DNA of 64,000 bases from Blastobasis lacticolella (lineage: Eukaryota > Arthropoda > Insecta > Lepidoptera > Blastobasidae), in assembly GCA_905147135.1 (NCBI GenBank), contig LR990041.1:16305907-16369906 (forward strand). Direction: 5' to 3'. This document shows positions 22,373 through 33,865 of the stretch, piece by piece. Made by a program: the position numbers and the translations under genes. The notes beneath the pieces are model-generated. The model searched no databases. It was not told the DNA's origin and saw only the letters and a list, made by a program, of their open reading frames with translations. Position 1 is the first letter of the stretch, and the number at the start of each line of letters is the position of its first letter.

Positions 22373-22784
22373 CTGCGATGTCAACAGCATTCCCAAGGAA
22401 GGATGACGATACGCAGGCGGCCGGTGATAAAACATGAAGCCTTTAAAGTTTTAAAGCATGACTCCAAGTGTCATGTTGTGCCGACCGCACCTATAGTTAT
22501 ATTACTACTTTCGTATGACATTATTAAACAACAAGTCCAAAATAACTAAACAACAAAAACAACTTTAAATTCACCAAATAAAACGGCGAATTACACACAA
22601 AACTGGCGCGCATAATTATTCAATTAACACCTGAATTTGAATAGTAATCATTATGAGAACCAACATTTTATGCAACTAAAACATTGATCGCATGACACGT
22701 GCAAACTCGCAATTTGGTCATGTCGAGCGTGTAATGCAATGCAAATGCCTTCAAGTTTCGTGTCAAATGAGGTTGCCCTTACCA

Positions 22785-22815
22785 TGAGCTTATAAAAGAG
22801 TCATAGGTAAGTGAC
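22785..22815 (+). promoter_or_regulatory. TATA-like motif followed by a splice-donor-like motif
   Basis: tataaaag lies at 22791-22798, with atag|gtaagtgac at 22802-22814. The two are too close for a donor to follow a start site set by this TATA box. They may be chance motifs. Confidence 0.15.
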
Positions 22816-24340
22816 TCTTACACCACATTCGGCACATAAACGGAATTCAATTTATTATACGATGAGACTACATAAATTTATTTATTTATGTCTACATTAC
22901 TTAGTTTGACGATATCTTGAACTGTACCGTACCTTGGACACACTTGACAGCAAGTCAAAATAACAATCTTCACTATATGATAATTTTGTTTGACTGTATT
23001 AAATCAACCAAGTGCTTCAATAGAAAAAAAGACAAAAAACTGAGCGCGACTATGATAATAGTGACCGCGATAGGGTTATTTTAACTTTTGGCGGTATGTT
23101 AGTTCCTATTTACGGCACTTTCAGTATTGTCGTGCGTACTTTATCGTGTGCATATTTGTTTTTGTCGATCGTTCAAAGTATCTTAATGCCCTGATTTTGG
23201 GCACTTCTAAAGCTCAAGACGCGAAGCATGACATAGACTACATTTTATTTTCCTTCTTGCCAGCGAGGTCTCGAGAAATCTTCGTTTCGACTACAACTGG
23301 GCACGAACAACAACGTAAGATACATGAGCCATAAATTTTCTTTTCCAAACCATGATAGGGGACTGCTGGGCAATATACACACAAAAGTATCGTTAACGTC
23401 TCGTAGCTGAAACAATGGACTCTGAATTAGTCGTAATTGTTGGGGTCATACATATTGCGCAACCATTAGTTGGTTGCTCTGACATAAAAATCAAATATAA
23501 CCAAGAAATAGAATTACCTGCGTGCGTGTCTATTCCCTGATCAAAGTAATCTGAGCCTTTTGAACGCATGAGTGGCAATGTAGATACACATATTACGTCA
23601 CCGTCCCAGCGTTTCGTATGGGTGTAATTTTTTCATAATGTGAGATACTCCTTAACTATTGATCTTGCTAAAAATGTACTTAAAGCTCTTTACCTTTTTA
23701 CTCTTTACTTTTTTACTCATCAAGCTAAAAGCTAATCAATAATAACACAGAATACCACCACATCTTAATTTATATCTGCTAGTTACTAGTTTTGTTCCAC
23801 ATCTGTATGTTTATTGCGTGATACCATATAAACTAAGTACTTTGATTTAGTATAAATTATAATTTGCCTATGTGTTTTACGGTGAAGTGAGTTACCAAAA
23901 CTGTTCATACATATTTGCGTCAAACAATACAAACTTTCGTATTTATAATATTAGTAGGACAGGATAGGGTGAAATGGAAAAACGTAATGAAAAAACGCAC
24001 AAGCCGTCAGTCGGTCCATCAGCGCCAAGCGAGTAGACGAGACAGCCATTTGCATTTTATTAAAATCACAATTTTATTTCGGAGCTGCCGTCGACTTCAG
24101 CGTCCTGCTTCATCTCTATACTGTATAATGTATCGTGCTTCTATACAGATCGTTCTGGCTTTGTATGTAAATGTACTAAGTACAGTGTTCAATAGTGCGT
24201 GCCTAGTTCAATAAACCAATAGATTGAACGTCAAGTGAACATACGACTTATTATTCTAAGCACCTGCGTGTAATATATACACCTACACATGTAAAGTTGT
24301 AGGTAGGAAATTGTACATTGTGATACAAGTGTGCTATGGT
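22816..24340. other. No recognised feature
   Basis: AT-rich. Several short open frames (60-99 codons) without recognisable domains. Confidence 0.4.
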
Positions 24341-24344
24341 CATT

Positions 24345-24835
24345 ACAGTCGAGGCGGTATCAGGCGCGCAAGTCGCAGGCGAGCGCGCATAGGTGAGCCG
24401 AGCGTCTAATTATCAATGCACACGCGTTTCATTTGTTTTTCATCACACTTGCGAGAAAAAACAGTTCTGTATTGTTAATTACAAACTATTCATGTGGAAA
24501 ATGGTGCGCATTTTCTTTTTCTTCGCCCGCAGGTGCCAGGTAGGCAGAAGCACGCACAGAAAAATCAACATACAGCCGCGTCATTATAAATATAATAAAG
24601 CTTATATTTTCGTATTACATAAAAGCTGTCACAGTCCGCCCACAAACGGTTATGTGCACGACGAATTCGGTAGTCAAGTTACAGCACCCTGTACGAGGCC
24701 AAAACAAATCATGAATCACTGCCAAAAATACAGTGACGTTGCCGCGGAAAGTCGACTCGGCATTAGCTATGGGCACAGTGCAGAGAGACATGGTAGGGAG
24801 TATACCTTGTCCGTTACATACGTACAAACTTAAGT
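24345..24835 (+). other. Unassigned region with splice-like signals
   Basis: A CpG-rich patch (24350-24405) contains catag|gtgagc at 24388-24398, a good donor match. At 24511-24532 a pyrimidine tract followed by gcccgcag is a good acceptor match, with ccag|gtag eight bases further on. A 146-codon open frame (24393-24833) starts at GTG, crosses both signals and shows no recognised domain. A short non-coding exon pair is possible, but nothing confirms it. Confidence 0.2.
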
Positions 24836-25052
24836 TCCTACTAATATTTTAAATGTGTAAGTTTGTAATGGATGTTTGTTACTCTTTCACCTAAAGTACT
24901 GATCGGATTTTGATGAAATTTTGAACGTTATAGCTAATGTAGTAGTGCTGTCCCAGAATAACAAATAGCCGTTCCCGAAAATTCATGTAGTTACCAATTG
25001 AATACGGTATAACCGAATTTTTCGACAGCCGAATTTGCGGACGAAATCAAGT
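24836..25052 (+). mobile_element. Helitron-like repeat, second family, degraded
   Basis: The 5' end tcctactaatattttaaatg (24836) leads into tgtttgttactctttcacct, then ctgatcggattttgatgaaa and cccagaataacaaatag. This order is familiar from short Helitron-like repeats of lepidopteran genomes. The 3' CTAG end is not preserved here. The copy at 33.9 kb has both ends. Confidence 0.6.
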
Positions 25053-25670
25053 AATATTGTTAAGTGCGAAACTTCGAGAGGATGGATGCCTGAATGAAAG
25101 GATATTACTCTTTCATACAAAAATCAGTTATCACATTCCTGTAGTCTTTGTAAGGGTGTAGGTCCTGGGAAGGGTCCCGAGGCTGATTGAACAGTCTCAG
25201 GAGCCGATTGGCACCCCATGACGGTATTTTTTATTTTTATAAATTGTCTGCCGGGCCGCTATTAACTAAGACTGCTACTCGCTAGCCTAGCCTAGTAGTT
25301 ATCAGTTATTAATGTGTAATTATTCTTAAAATTTAATTAATTAGTATTTAATTTCCATTTCTTGGTTTCTATCGATCCCCTGGTTGCAGCCTACGTAACT
25401 GTAACTAGTTACGCGTTTACTAAAAGGTTTAGAGTAAACGAACTTTTTCATGAAAATCGATAACATAGCAACTACTGTGTTATGCATACACCAAGCAACG
25501 GCATCACCGGGTTAATTCATCGGTGCGTAGTCACTCAGCAGCCACTTGAAATTTCCTGCAGTCTTTGTGTACTGTTTACTTATTTTGTTGTCTTCTAATG
25601 ACTATCATTTTAGATGGACGAGGTAAGGATCCTGAATTGTAACTTTTGCATTTAAGGTAAAAAGGGATTA
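25053..25670. other. No recognised feature; short segment shared with 57.3 kb
   Basis: At about 25185-25206 the sequence tgaacagtctcaggagcc followed by gatt recurs at about 57278-57299. The rest is unique-looking. Confidence 0.4.
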
Positions 25671-25855
25671 TCATCTTCATCTTGCCGTCAATGTCCCGGT
25701 TGTGCTATCGCGCGCAAGAGCCCGGAGTCCACTTTGACCATGATCATTATCCAGAATTTGGCAGATCAGGTAATTACAGTAGAGCGACTGCCTACGTGAC
25801 TCTGTTAACAGGGAAGCATGACCAGAATGGATCATGGTTATACATCTTTTCCCTC
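25671..25855 (-). mobile_element. SINE-A copy 8, 5'-truncated
   Basis: A minus-strand copy from the tcatcttgccgtcaatgtcc tail (left) to the atggatcatggttatac region (right). The tRNA head is absent, and an internal gap of about 10 bp follows gagcgactgcc. Confidence 0.8.
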
Positions 25856-25924
25856 CCTTCTTAAGAAAATATTAGGATGATATAAATCAAGAGCGTGTGT
25901 GATTTCATGCTAAAATGGATTATC

Positions 25925-26070
25925 CACCATTATACCTCCATCTATCCGCACTCACCACTGTGGCTCGACGTCTCTCGGCTTAGAAATCGAACGCCTGCCT
26001 GCCACTGTGTTCCTCGAACACTGTCGAGTCTGGGGACCTTCAAGGCCAAAGTGAATAGGCTGTTGTAGGG
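25925..26070 (+). pseudogene. C-terminal scrap of a jockey/CR1-type LINE
   Basis: A frame ending in a stop at about 26068 encodes GTFKAKVNRLL, preceded by a diverged CHCVPRT where the family has NALPASVFP. It matches the C-terminus of the large minus-strand LINE (DAFKSTVNRLFL at 42.0 kb) and the fragment at 54.7 kb. Only the last 50 or so codons remain. Confidence 0.65.
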
Positions 26071-26092
26071 AAATTGAGAACTTGTTTATACG

Positions 26093-26160
26093 AACAAGCG
26101 TGACATCTAATGGAGAGTGATCACCGCCGCCTATAGGCGGAATATATTCCGCCCACTCTC
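26093..26160 (-). repeat. Family B scrap rebuilt into nested palindromes
   Basis: The left part, ggagagtgatcaccgccgcc, is family B in reverse orientation. It then forms ccgcctataggcgg (26127-26140) and ggcggaatatattccgcc (26136-26153), two perfect palindromes sharing ggcgg. Outer arms gagagtg and cactctc lie at 26113-26119 and 26154-26160. Confidence 0.75.
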
Positions 26161-27324
26161 AACACTAGAGAAATCATGTCTAAGTCTTAAAGGTTTCGTT
26201 GTCGTTACCGTTTTTAAACGTCCGTTTATCGTCATAAACACTTTCGCGCAAGCAGCTAATGGGATTATTCATTCAAAATAAAACGCTTATTATATTACTG
26301 CGGCGCTAACTGAAATACACGATAACATTATTAAACGTTCCATTATAGTTATTACATTTCGGGTTTTACACTTGTATTCAATAAAAGAGATCATCAAGTC
26401 AGATTGTCAGAAAATAATTTGAAATAATTGATCACTTACTTACTTTAAAAATATTACTTGCATGACACCCGGGTGTTAAAGAAATGATTTTGTGCCAGTA
26501 CGGAAGTGTCACAGACATTCCTTTTTTTACATTTGGTTATAGAATCAAATAAGAGAAATATAGATTCTACTCTGCCGGCCACCATGGGAATAATACATTT
26601 CATGTGAAAATTAGAATCTAACACATAGGTTTCTATTCCATTCATAATACATCTTGAAAATCATTTCTCATTATGTAAGTAATTACCGACCAACTGTGTA
26701 CGTTAATGCGTCCCACCCGAGAGGCGGCCACACTTTTTCACCACAGCTAAGTCTGTAGCAGTGACAAATTTTCGGTCACCCACAATTGCCGGATCCATCA
26801 GTGTCTCGATCCCTCCCCGTGATTTGAACATGAGCCTTCCGAGCAGACATGTGGCTAATGAGATTTTAATACTTTGTCCTATGGGAGCTTGGGGCGGCCA
26901 TTTTTGTAGTACAACTTTCTGGGTTTAGGATATAATTGCGTTGTCACGAAAATACGAATTATTTGAGACATTAACGCATTTACGTAACGAAATGTTGCAA
27001 TTTTGCAGTATTATAATTTACATCCTACAAATATCGCATACCTAATAATCGCTATAATTTATCGAGAAAATGTAATTCACCAACTTAATTTGGGCGCCAA
27101 ATTCATGATGTAGATACGGGTTGGTCAGGATTAGTCCAATTGTTAAGTCAACACGTTTTTTACATTTCAAGTAAATACTATGAAACAAGGTTAATCAACG
27201 ATTCAGACAACGACAAAGGAGATTTTGTGGCATCACAAAAAACTTCAAACTCAAATAAATATTTTATGAAGTTGGTGGTGACCGAACGATCACCAAGACT
27301 AACTAATAAACTGCTAGATTTAAA
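26161..27324. other. No recognised feature
   Basis: AT-rich with no supported features. Confidence 0.4.
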
Positions 27325-27625
27325 CGGACAGTAGTTGGCACAATAACAGAACACCTCCCCCTGAACAAACTACTGTTCATGATAGGAGCTACAGACAGCA
27401 TTTTATGCAGGGGATGCCTAGTAGACGAGGGAACAGCGGCCCATGTGGTCCTGGAGTGTGAGGGACTAAAGGACCACAGTGTAAAAGTCAGATCTGCGAG
27501 CGTCCGAAGAGACTGCTAGACTTCTGGAGGGAGCTGGGCTGGCTAAATTAGCACGCCTTAACTACGTACAAAGGACCAAGTTTGAGTTCAAGTGCGGAAA
27601 AAGGAGCCCATTAACCTTAACCTTA
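27325..27625 (+). pseudogene. R1/I-type LINE C-terminus with cysteine motif, broken
   Basis: The frame 27325-27519 encodes 64 residues including TEHLPLNKLLFMIGATDS, then CRGC, HVVLEC and EGLK. This C-x2-C...H-x4-C arrangement is the zinc-knuckle-like block at the C-terminus of R1-like non-LTR retrotransposons. After the stop at 27517, a shifted frame continues with LLDFWRELGWL. The 3' end is a repeated ccttaa run near 27612-27626. The 5' boundary is abrupt at about 27323, as in a truncated insertion. The exact clade (R1, LOA or I) is uncertain. Confidence 0.75.
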
Positions 27626-27626
27626 A

Positions 27627-30600
27627 ATATTTTATCAGATACTTATTAATTATCTTCTTGTATTTTTCAAGTCGGGTCATAAAGTCTCGAATTCTTCGTT
27701 CCTAGCCACAGACGCTACTAGCTAGTTCATATTCTCAGTTGGGTAAATATAATTTTAATCCTTACTAATCCGGCCGCTAAACCAACCTTATGGTGCTCCT
27801 AAATAGAACCGCCCACGGCGGGCACATTCAGTATGTTCATAAATGGTAATATACTCGTACAACTTACGATTTGTACGCGTCGCATATTTCCTTCCACTTT
27901 ACTGGCTCTTTCGACGACCCGATTTTTATTGCGCACTATAATTTTATTCATTCGTCAAACAGTCATAAAAGAGTGATATAATCAGGCAATAAAATGCAAT
28001 ATTTAGTGAGCAGGATGGCTATATACAGGTCGTAGCCGGATTACGTAACAGCAAGTGAAGACATTGGTGGCACCGATGTACGTCTGCAATATTGTGGCGG
28101 TTTAATGTTGGCGTTCCTCCGTTATATTGTGGATTTTATGAGGTCATGATTGGAGTGACAAAGTCTTATCTAGGGTTATGAAAAAGCCTTAAAATAGCAA
28201 AGCTTACTCAGGTTACGCTGGCTCTGCGTGGCTCATAGTGACTCAGTGAAGAAACTGCTTATGTAGCGTAGAAGATTTAACGCATTGGCTTGAATATTTT
28301 AATAATAACTCTTGTTTGTATTTTATCCTCAAGTGTGCCAGAGTATCACTATTCAGTAGCTTTCTGGGGTAGATCGTGGCTACACAGGAGTTGCAGCGGT
28401 GAGAATGAGTGATGGAGCAAAGCTAGACAAAAGTACCTACTTGTCGTATAACCATATATCACAATGATAAGCGAACCACTACTTATCTCTATAAGAAATT
28501 TCGCCCAGCAGGCCTACAGAAATGAAACAAACCCCCTACAGCCCCCTTAGCAACTGAGTTTCGCAACTGACTGTAATCGTTGATTGCCGTACACGACGTG
28601 ACTAGAAAGTGTTTGTGCTCTACTCTGCCGGTAGAAAACAGTCATACATCGTGCAAAATTTATTAGCGGAGGCGAAAATCTAACTGTTGGAAGCCGCCGC
28701 TGGTTGTTTGCGCAGCTGCCGGGTAGCGCGCACTAGCTGCATGTTGGAATTAACATACAGCCTCTGGATGTCATCACAACACGCCAACTTTGTTATTTTA
28801 GTTGATTACCGCCTACAGCTGATTGCTTACTCATTAGTGCGTGCTGTGCAGCAAACTGAATTAGCAAGAAGAGCTATCATTGTTGGTATAAACTAAGTGC
28901 GAACACGAACTCAGTTTCGCTACCGATTGAATGTTGTAGCTAGAGAGCTAAAATATTCAAACTCATTTTTAAAATTTCTTTATTTTTTATACCACTTATT
29001 GCACACAATAAAGATATACAGATATATAACATATAGGTATATTATACTAAGAAAACCACCCAAAACTACAGCAAGAGCAAGCCAGTCCACCAGTATAACG
29101 CACGAGTAGGTATGTGTACCCTGGCCCAACCATCTTCTAATTCAACCATATTTGAGGTTTGTGGGAAGACCCCCTCCCCCCACGCCACCGCCAGACAGAT
29201 ATTTAACCGAGCATGCATCACAAATGCTGCATGTGATAAGTAGCCTATATAATTAAAACTTCAATGGAAATGTATCCCGTACTGAAATGGCAAGTAGTCT
29301 AGAACCTTAAAAACTCTGAAAAACTTGTTAAATTACATGCTAAAAATGCAGGTAGAAAATTCAGTACCGGCGCATTATTCCCGCGGTGCCTAAAACAATA
29401 TTAGCCTGTCATATTTGCGGAGGCGCCGACCGAACCCTTCCGTTTCGCTCCTACAGCTCTATTAGCAGAAACACTTGACACCTTCACATGGGACGACCGC
29501 GACACGACACTGTTGCGACAATCGTGTCGTGGATGTTGAAAGTTATTATATTGTAGATGTGCAAATCGTGACTATTGTATGGTATTATAATGTTGCCTTT
29601 AAACAGCAAGTACGGAAATTATAAAAATTCCTCAACCAAAAAATTCACAACTTAAAAATAGTAGTACGCATGCACTGCGCTGTGATGGGGCGGATAATAG
29701 CCTGTATCTTAAAGTCAGGTGTAGCGTCGGACATCCCATCACGAAATGGACGGACATCCTAAGGAAGCAGATTGATGCAACATAATTCTTGCTATATTTT
29801 AAAAATAAAAGCTCGAAATCGTTGAAAAAACCCACACAATATAAGTACCTACATCTACATTAGCATATTGTCAACCGGTGCACATTCCTCGTAAAAGTCG
29901 CACAACGTAAACAACCCTACGAAAACACTTGAAAGTAATTCCACAGGCGCATTCATTTTTATTAGGCGAACGTTTTATGGGTCCATTCCTTTTGCCACTT
30001 TAAATATTTTTTCAGCCAGTAAATAAATGTTTGGCGAATACAGAAATTAGTCAAGCCCTCGGAGTCGGTTCGTGTGGTTCCGGCATTTTTTATTTGTTCT
30101 CTTTATTAGGAAAGCAAACTGGAAGAGTTTTTTAAATGTACAAGCAAGGGAAGCTACTCTAGCGGTGGAAATTATGTTGGTGTTTACTTGACTTGGTAAT
30201 GTTAACCTGTTTATTTGTAAGCTCTTGTAAAGTTTTATGGTCTGATTTGTCTGCTACACAGATCTCAGATTCGCGGCCTGACAGAAAGTGAGTGATGAAT
30301 TTTAGTTCCTATACCTAGTCTATTATAACAACTGTGTAGGTACAAATACGATGGGGCAAAATAGTATCAGTTCTTACCACCAATAATATAACCTGTGCTT
30401 TATAGAATTGGACTAGATGGCGTTGTCTAAATTTGACAAACTTTAAATAAGAAGTTGACCTCCTCAGAATCTGCCGTCCTGAGAATCTGATCTACATCAC
30501 CGAGTGCGATTTGCCAGAAGATGCTCTCCTTAACACCAGATTTCATGATACTTTGTCAGATATGCTCGAGTATTATGTAAGTGTCCGGGTAACGGTTATC

Positions 30601-31230
30601 AGTAACCATCATCAGATACAATCGAGCGACCTGTTTCCTAATCTGCTATAAAAATAAAACACAATAATATTCCTCAGACTATCTCAGATATTCTACTTCA
30701 CGTCTATAATAGCTAGATCCATGTAGTTATTTGCGTCTTCTAAATAAGTACGTACTTGTTTGCGTCATATCTAATTTGACAAACATAGGTTCAAACATTG
30801 TAGTGCGTTCAGAATGTCCAAACTGTGAATCATCCCTTAGCACTACGATATACAAGAAGCTACGACGCGCGACGCGGCAACCCTCAGTAATAGGTATACG
30901 GTAAAGAATGAAGCTGGAAGAGTAGCTATATCTATGTTGATTAGAGGCAATCAGTGCATCGATCGACAGTGAGCGCTATGCAGAGCGTGTTTGCGCCATG
31001 CATTGGGCCACATTAATACCGAAGCGAGCTCGTTCATTGAACTTCTTTTTTTCATATCTTTATTTGAGGAACTTTGTCCGGAGACAATTTCACTCCATAA
31101 TACAAGTCAACAAATTCAACATAAATTATAAAACATCAAAACCCAAAGATTATCTTGTAGACATCCCTAGCCTAACAATCCTATATTAAGCTTTGGCCTC
31201 TCTAGAAAAGGGAAAGGCCAATACATTCAT
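27627..31230. other. Long stretch with no recognised gene
   Basis: Mostly unique AT-rich DNA. A segment at about 30405-30450 (ggactagatggcgttgtc) resembles the SINE-D tail. GC-richer spots at 28680-28730 and 29400-29470 carry no recognisable coding. The longest frames are about 70 codons. Confidence 0.4.
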
Positions 31231-31232
31231 CG

Positions 31233-31370
31233 AACATGATACAGCCAGTCCTCTGCTTTACTGCTGCTGCCAAAGGCACGCCACTTAGAACGGTCCGCGC
31301 AATTTCGCGCAGCCAGTCCCTGCTACCGGTTTTGCGCAGATCGTCGCTCCATCCAGCTGTATCATGTTTT
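31233..31370. repeat. RTE-type LINE 3' end, bounded by 13 bp inverted repeat
   Basis: The interior (acgccacttagaacggtcc, gcagatcgtcgctccatcc) resembles the 3' end of RTE LINEs common in Lepidoptera. The bounds aacatgatacagc (31233-31245) and gctgtatcatgtt (31356-31368) are perfect inverted repeats, which is not an RTE feature. They may be coincidental or mark a small foldback derivative. Confidence 0.45.
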
Positions 31371-31514
31371 AACTCTCGTAATCTACACTTGAGAACGCGT
31401 TAACCCCAATGCCCGTCGATTTTATGGCAAATATGACTAGTTCACTCCCATATTATATTTGAAATTAATTGAAAAATATTGACTTTTTTCGTTTTCTGTC
31501 GAATGCGTAGGTCA

Positions 31515-31881
31515 ATTTATGTCAAGCATCATCATCATCACCTTGGCGTAAGTGGCTTGGTGTCCCGGTTGTGCTCTCGCGAACGAGAACCCGAGGTCCG
31601 CCTTGACCATGATTCAAGATTTCGCGATCAGGTAATTACAGTAGAACGACTACCATCTGACCTCCGTGACCCTGCTACCAGGGAAACCTGACCAGATTGG
31701 ATCATGGTTACAAATTCAGTTGCCGGAATTTGCAGGTTTTATCACGATGTTTTATCACCAGGACCATCTTACATAACTGAGAAAAGAGTCATTGGCCGCA
31801 GTGGGATTCGAACCTGGTACCTCTCGCTCACGAGTTGGATACTCAACTGTTCGGCTACCGACGCTCCATTTATGTCAAGCA
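31515..31881 (-). mobile_element. SINE-A copy 9, full length, with 14 bp TSD
   Basis: The direct repeats atttatgtcaagca at 31515-31528 and 31868-31881 flank a complete minus-strand copy. The tail catcatcatcac is on the left. The tRNA-like head is at about 31795-31867 on the right, with a clear B box (gggattcgaacc, seen on the plus strand as part of its complement). A short internal deletion removes part of the accgatgctc region. Confidence 0.93.
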
Positions 31882-32740
31882 AGCTATGTCATATCTATGT
31901 GCAAAGGGACAAGATATGATGATGGGTTGCAAGAACTGATTCCGCTGCTCCCTTTTCACTTTCAGACACAAGACGTTTAAATCTACCCGTTATAAACCTT
32001 ACTTGCAATACACGACTGTATCGATGCAAACACGCGCGTATCACTGCACAAGGCTGCACGATGGACGATCTTCGGTTTATCCTAATAAAAAGTATACTCG
32101 CTACGGTGTGAAAGTAGCACACTTTGCATCTATCCATCCTCCATCGTATTGGTTTGAAAGCAATCGACCGTATTGTCTCTTATGAGCAGTTTTCAATTGA
32201 GGAACGCGATTGCTATTGAAGTTGTTAGAGAGTTGTTAGAAATTTTTCGAGCTTTATGAACTCATTGAAAATTTTATGCAATTTAATTGATCAATAATAA
32301 CATGCTCGTACACACTAAAGGTGTATTAAATTATCGTAATCTTCGCACGTAATCGTATTAAACAAGCAGTTATTCTTAATATATCTACACCTATACTCAA
32401 CCCACGCATTTTCTGTTACGCAAGTTTGCAACGTTCAAGGTCAAACTCCATCGCATTCGGGTCTACGAACTAGCGCTACGGGCTACGAGGCGTAGCTCGT
32501 GCGTAGCTAATGGGCTACAATTCACAACATCGAGCAATTTATTTCTATTTAAAATTAGACGCTCAGACTTGAGTTGAATGGTTTAGGGTTAATTCATTAT
32601 TACATTAGGTAATCGTGATTTTAGATGTAATAGGTATAGGCCCAGGGACATATTATAAGAGCAAATGTTGTGCGTTTGTAATGGGGAGGGTAATCTCCAG
32701 AATTCTATGATCAATAGCTGTATCCGAGTATTAGCTGCGC
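31882..32740. other. No recognised feature
   Basis: Overlapping open frames on both strands at 31895-32185 (60-80 codons) have no recognised similarity. The rest is AT-rich. Confidence 0.4.
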
Positions 32741-32745
32741 GTCTG

Positions 32746-33190
32746 TAGAACGCACTACCGGAAGACGTTCAGAATGCTTGCACGTTATGTTCCTTCAAGG
32801 AACTTGTGAAACAACACCTCCTCGGCTATGAATAAATAATATAAATAAATATTCGTGGACAAATTCACACAGCATAGAGCATTATTTGTTATATAATAAA
32901 TATATATTTATAGTATTTATTATTGTATAGTGTAGGCATAGTTATTTATATATGTGTATTTTTATAGGTTTAAATATATTTATTTAGGTTAAATCAATTG
33001 ACTTAGTACTTTTTGTTGTATAGGTACTCATTGTTGCCTCCACCGCTCGTTAAAGCTCCTTTCAGCTTATCTAAGGTTAGCTATAAGAAATCCCATTGTG
33101 GGATAAGCCCGCCTTTGCAATGTATTTTATATCATTTTTGTTATATAGTTCTAAGGTATTTAATGCAATAAAGAGTTTACATACATACAT
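32746..33190 (+). pseudogene. LINE C-terminus and 3' UTR with nonsense codon and tail insert
   Basis: The frame 32749-32835 encodes NALPEDVQNA, then SFKELVKQHLLGYE and a stop, the usual end of jockey/CR1-like LINE proteins. The codon before NALPE, normally Trp (TGG), is TAG (32746-32748). The UTR runs to an AATAAA signal near 33168 and a (tacataca)n end near 33190. At about 32848-32890 lies a minus-strand scrap of the SINE-D tail (ggacaaattcacacagc), apparently inserted within this UTR. Confidence 0.7.
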
Positions 33191-33479
33191 CAATTTCGGA
33201 AATTCTTTTGATTCCGGATATATATCAAGATTCAGCGGGATAGCGGTCTAAGACGCGTAGGTGTTAAGAAATGTTTAGTAACAGTAGTTTAAGTTGCGAC
33301 ATTAATCGATAAGGTTTTGTTACTACACACGACGTTATAATTATTATAATAAAAATCATAATATGATAAACAATGTACTCAGTGAAACTCGTAAACGTAT
33401 GTAAACAACAACATTTACCGGCAAACATCAACAAACCCTTAAAAACAATTCCGTCACTATCAATTTAAAACTTTACCAC

Positions 33480-33835
33480 GTTATTCCGAAATCAAAACAT
33501 TGCCCCCCTCCCCACTTCTCCACGTTGCGCCGCAAACAAAACTAAAGCGCATCGGGCGGGAAACAACAAAGAATACACGCTCGGTACGAAATAAATACTC
33601 ACGTGCAAGACGAATCGCAGACACCGCAAAGCACAAACACGCTCACATTCCCAAAGACCAATAATCACAGCACTTTGGCCATTGGGGCGTCACGCGGTGC
33701 GTCACGTGGTGCCGGACGCGGGCTCGTGACGGCGACGGGACGCGGACGGGACGCGGCGCGTCGGGCGCCCACTCGCGCCTTACTGACGAGCCGGCTGCCT
33801 ATCGCCGCCGCCGGAACGGAAAGCCGTATAACCAT
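33480..33835 (-). promoter_or_regulatory. CpG-rich island with candidate non-coding first exon
   Basis: The segment 33660-33810 is the most CpG-dense part of this region. On the minus strand, a tcagt initiator-like motif (33786-33782) is followed by about 180 bp of leader with only two tiny upstream ORFs (starting near 33674 and 33646). The leader then meets the strong splice-donor match cttgcac|gtgagtattt at 33603|33602. This is what a 5' UTR exon of a minus-strand gene would look like. No downstream exon was found within the 33 kb to the left. No TATA box was seen and the start site is a guess. Confidence 0.35.
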
Positions 33836-33865
33836 CATTTTGTGTGACTTTCAATAACCTACTTA

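Noticed and set aside
22785..22815. Promoter with TATA box
   Set aside because: The donor-like motif follows within 15 bp, no initiator lies at the right distance, and there is no gene nearby; kept only as a very low-confidence feature.
24393..24833. 146-codon open frame as a host gene
   Set aside because: It begins at GTG, has irregular composition, no domain and crosses splice-like signals; no promoter or conserved motif supports it.
27610..27630. Telomere-targeted LINE (TRAS/SART type) insertion
   Set aside because: The ccttaa repeats at the 3' end of the R1-like fragment differ from the telomere unit, and no telomeric repeats flank the element.
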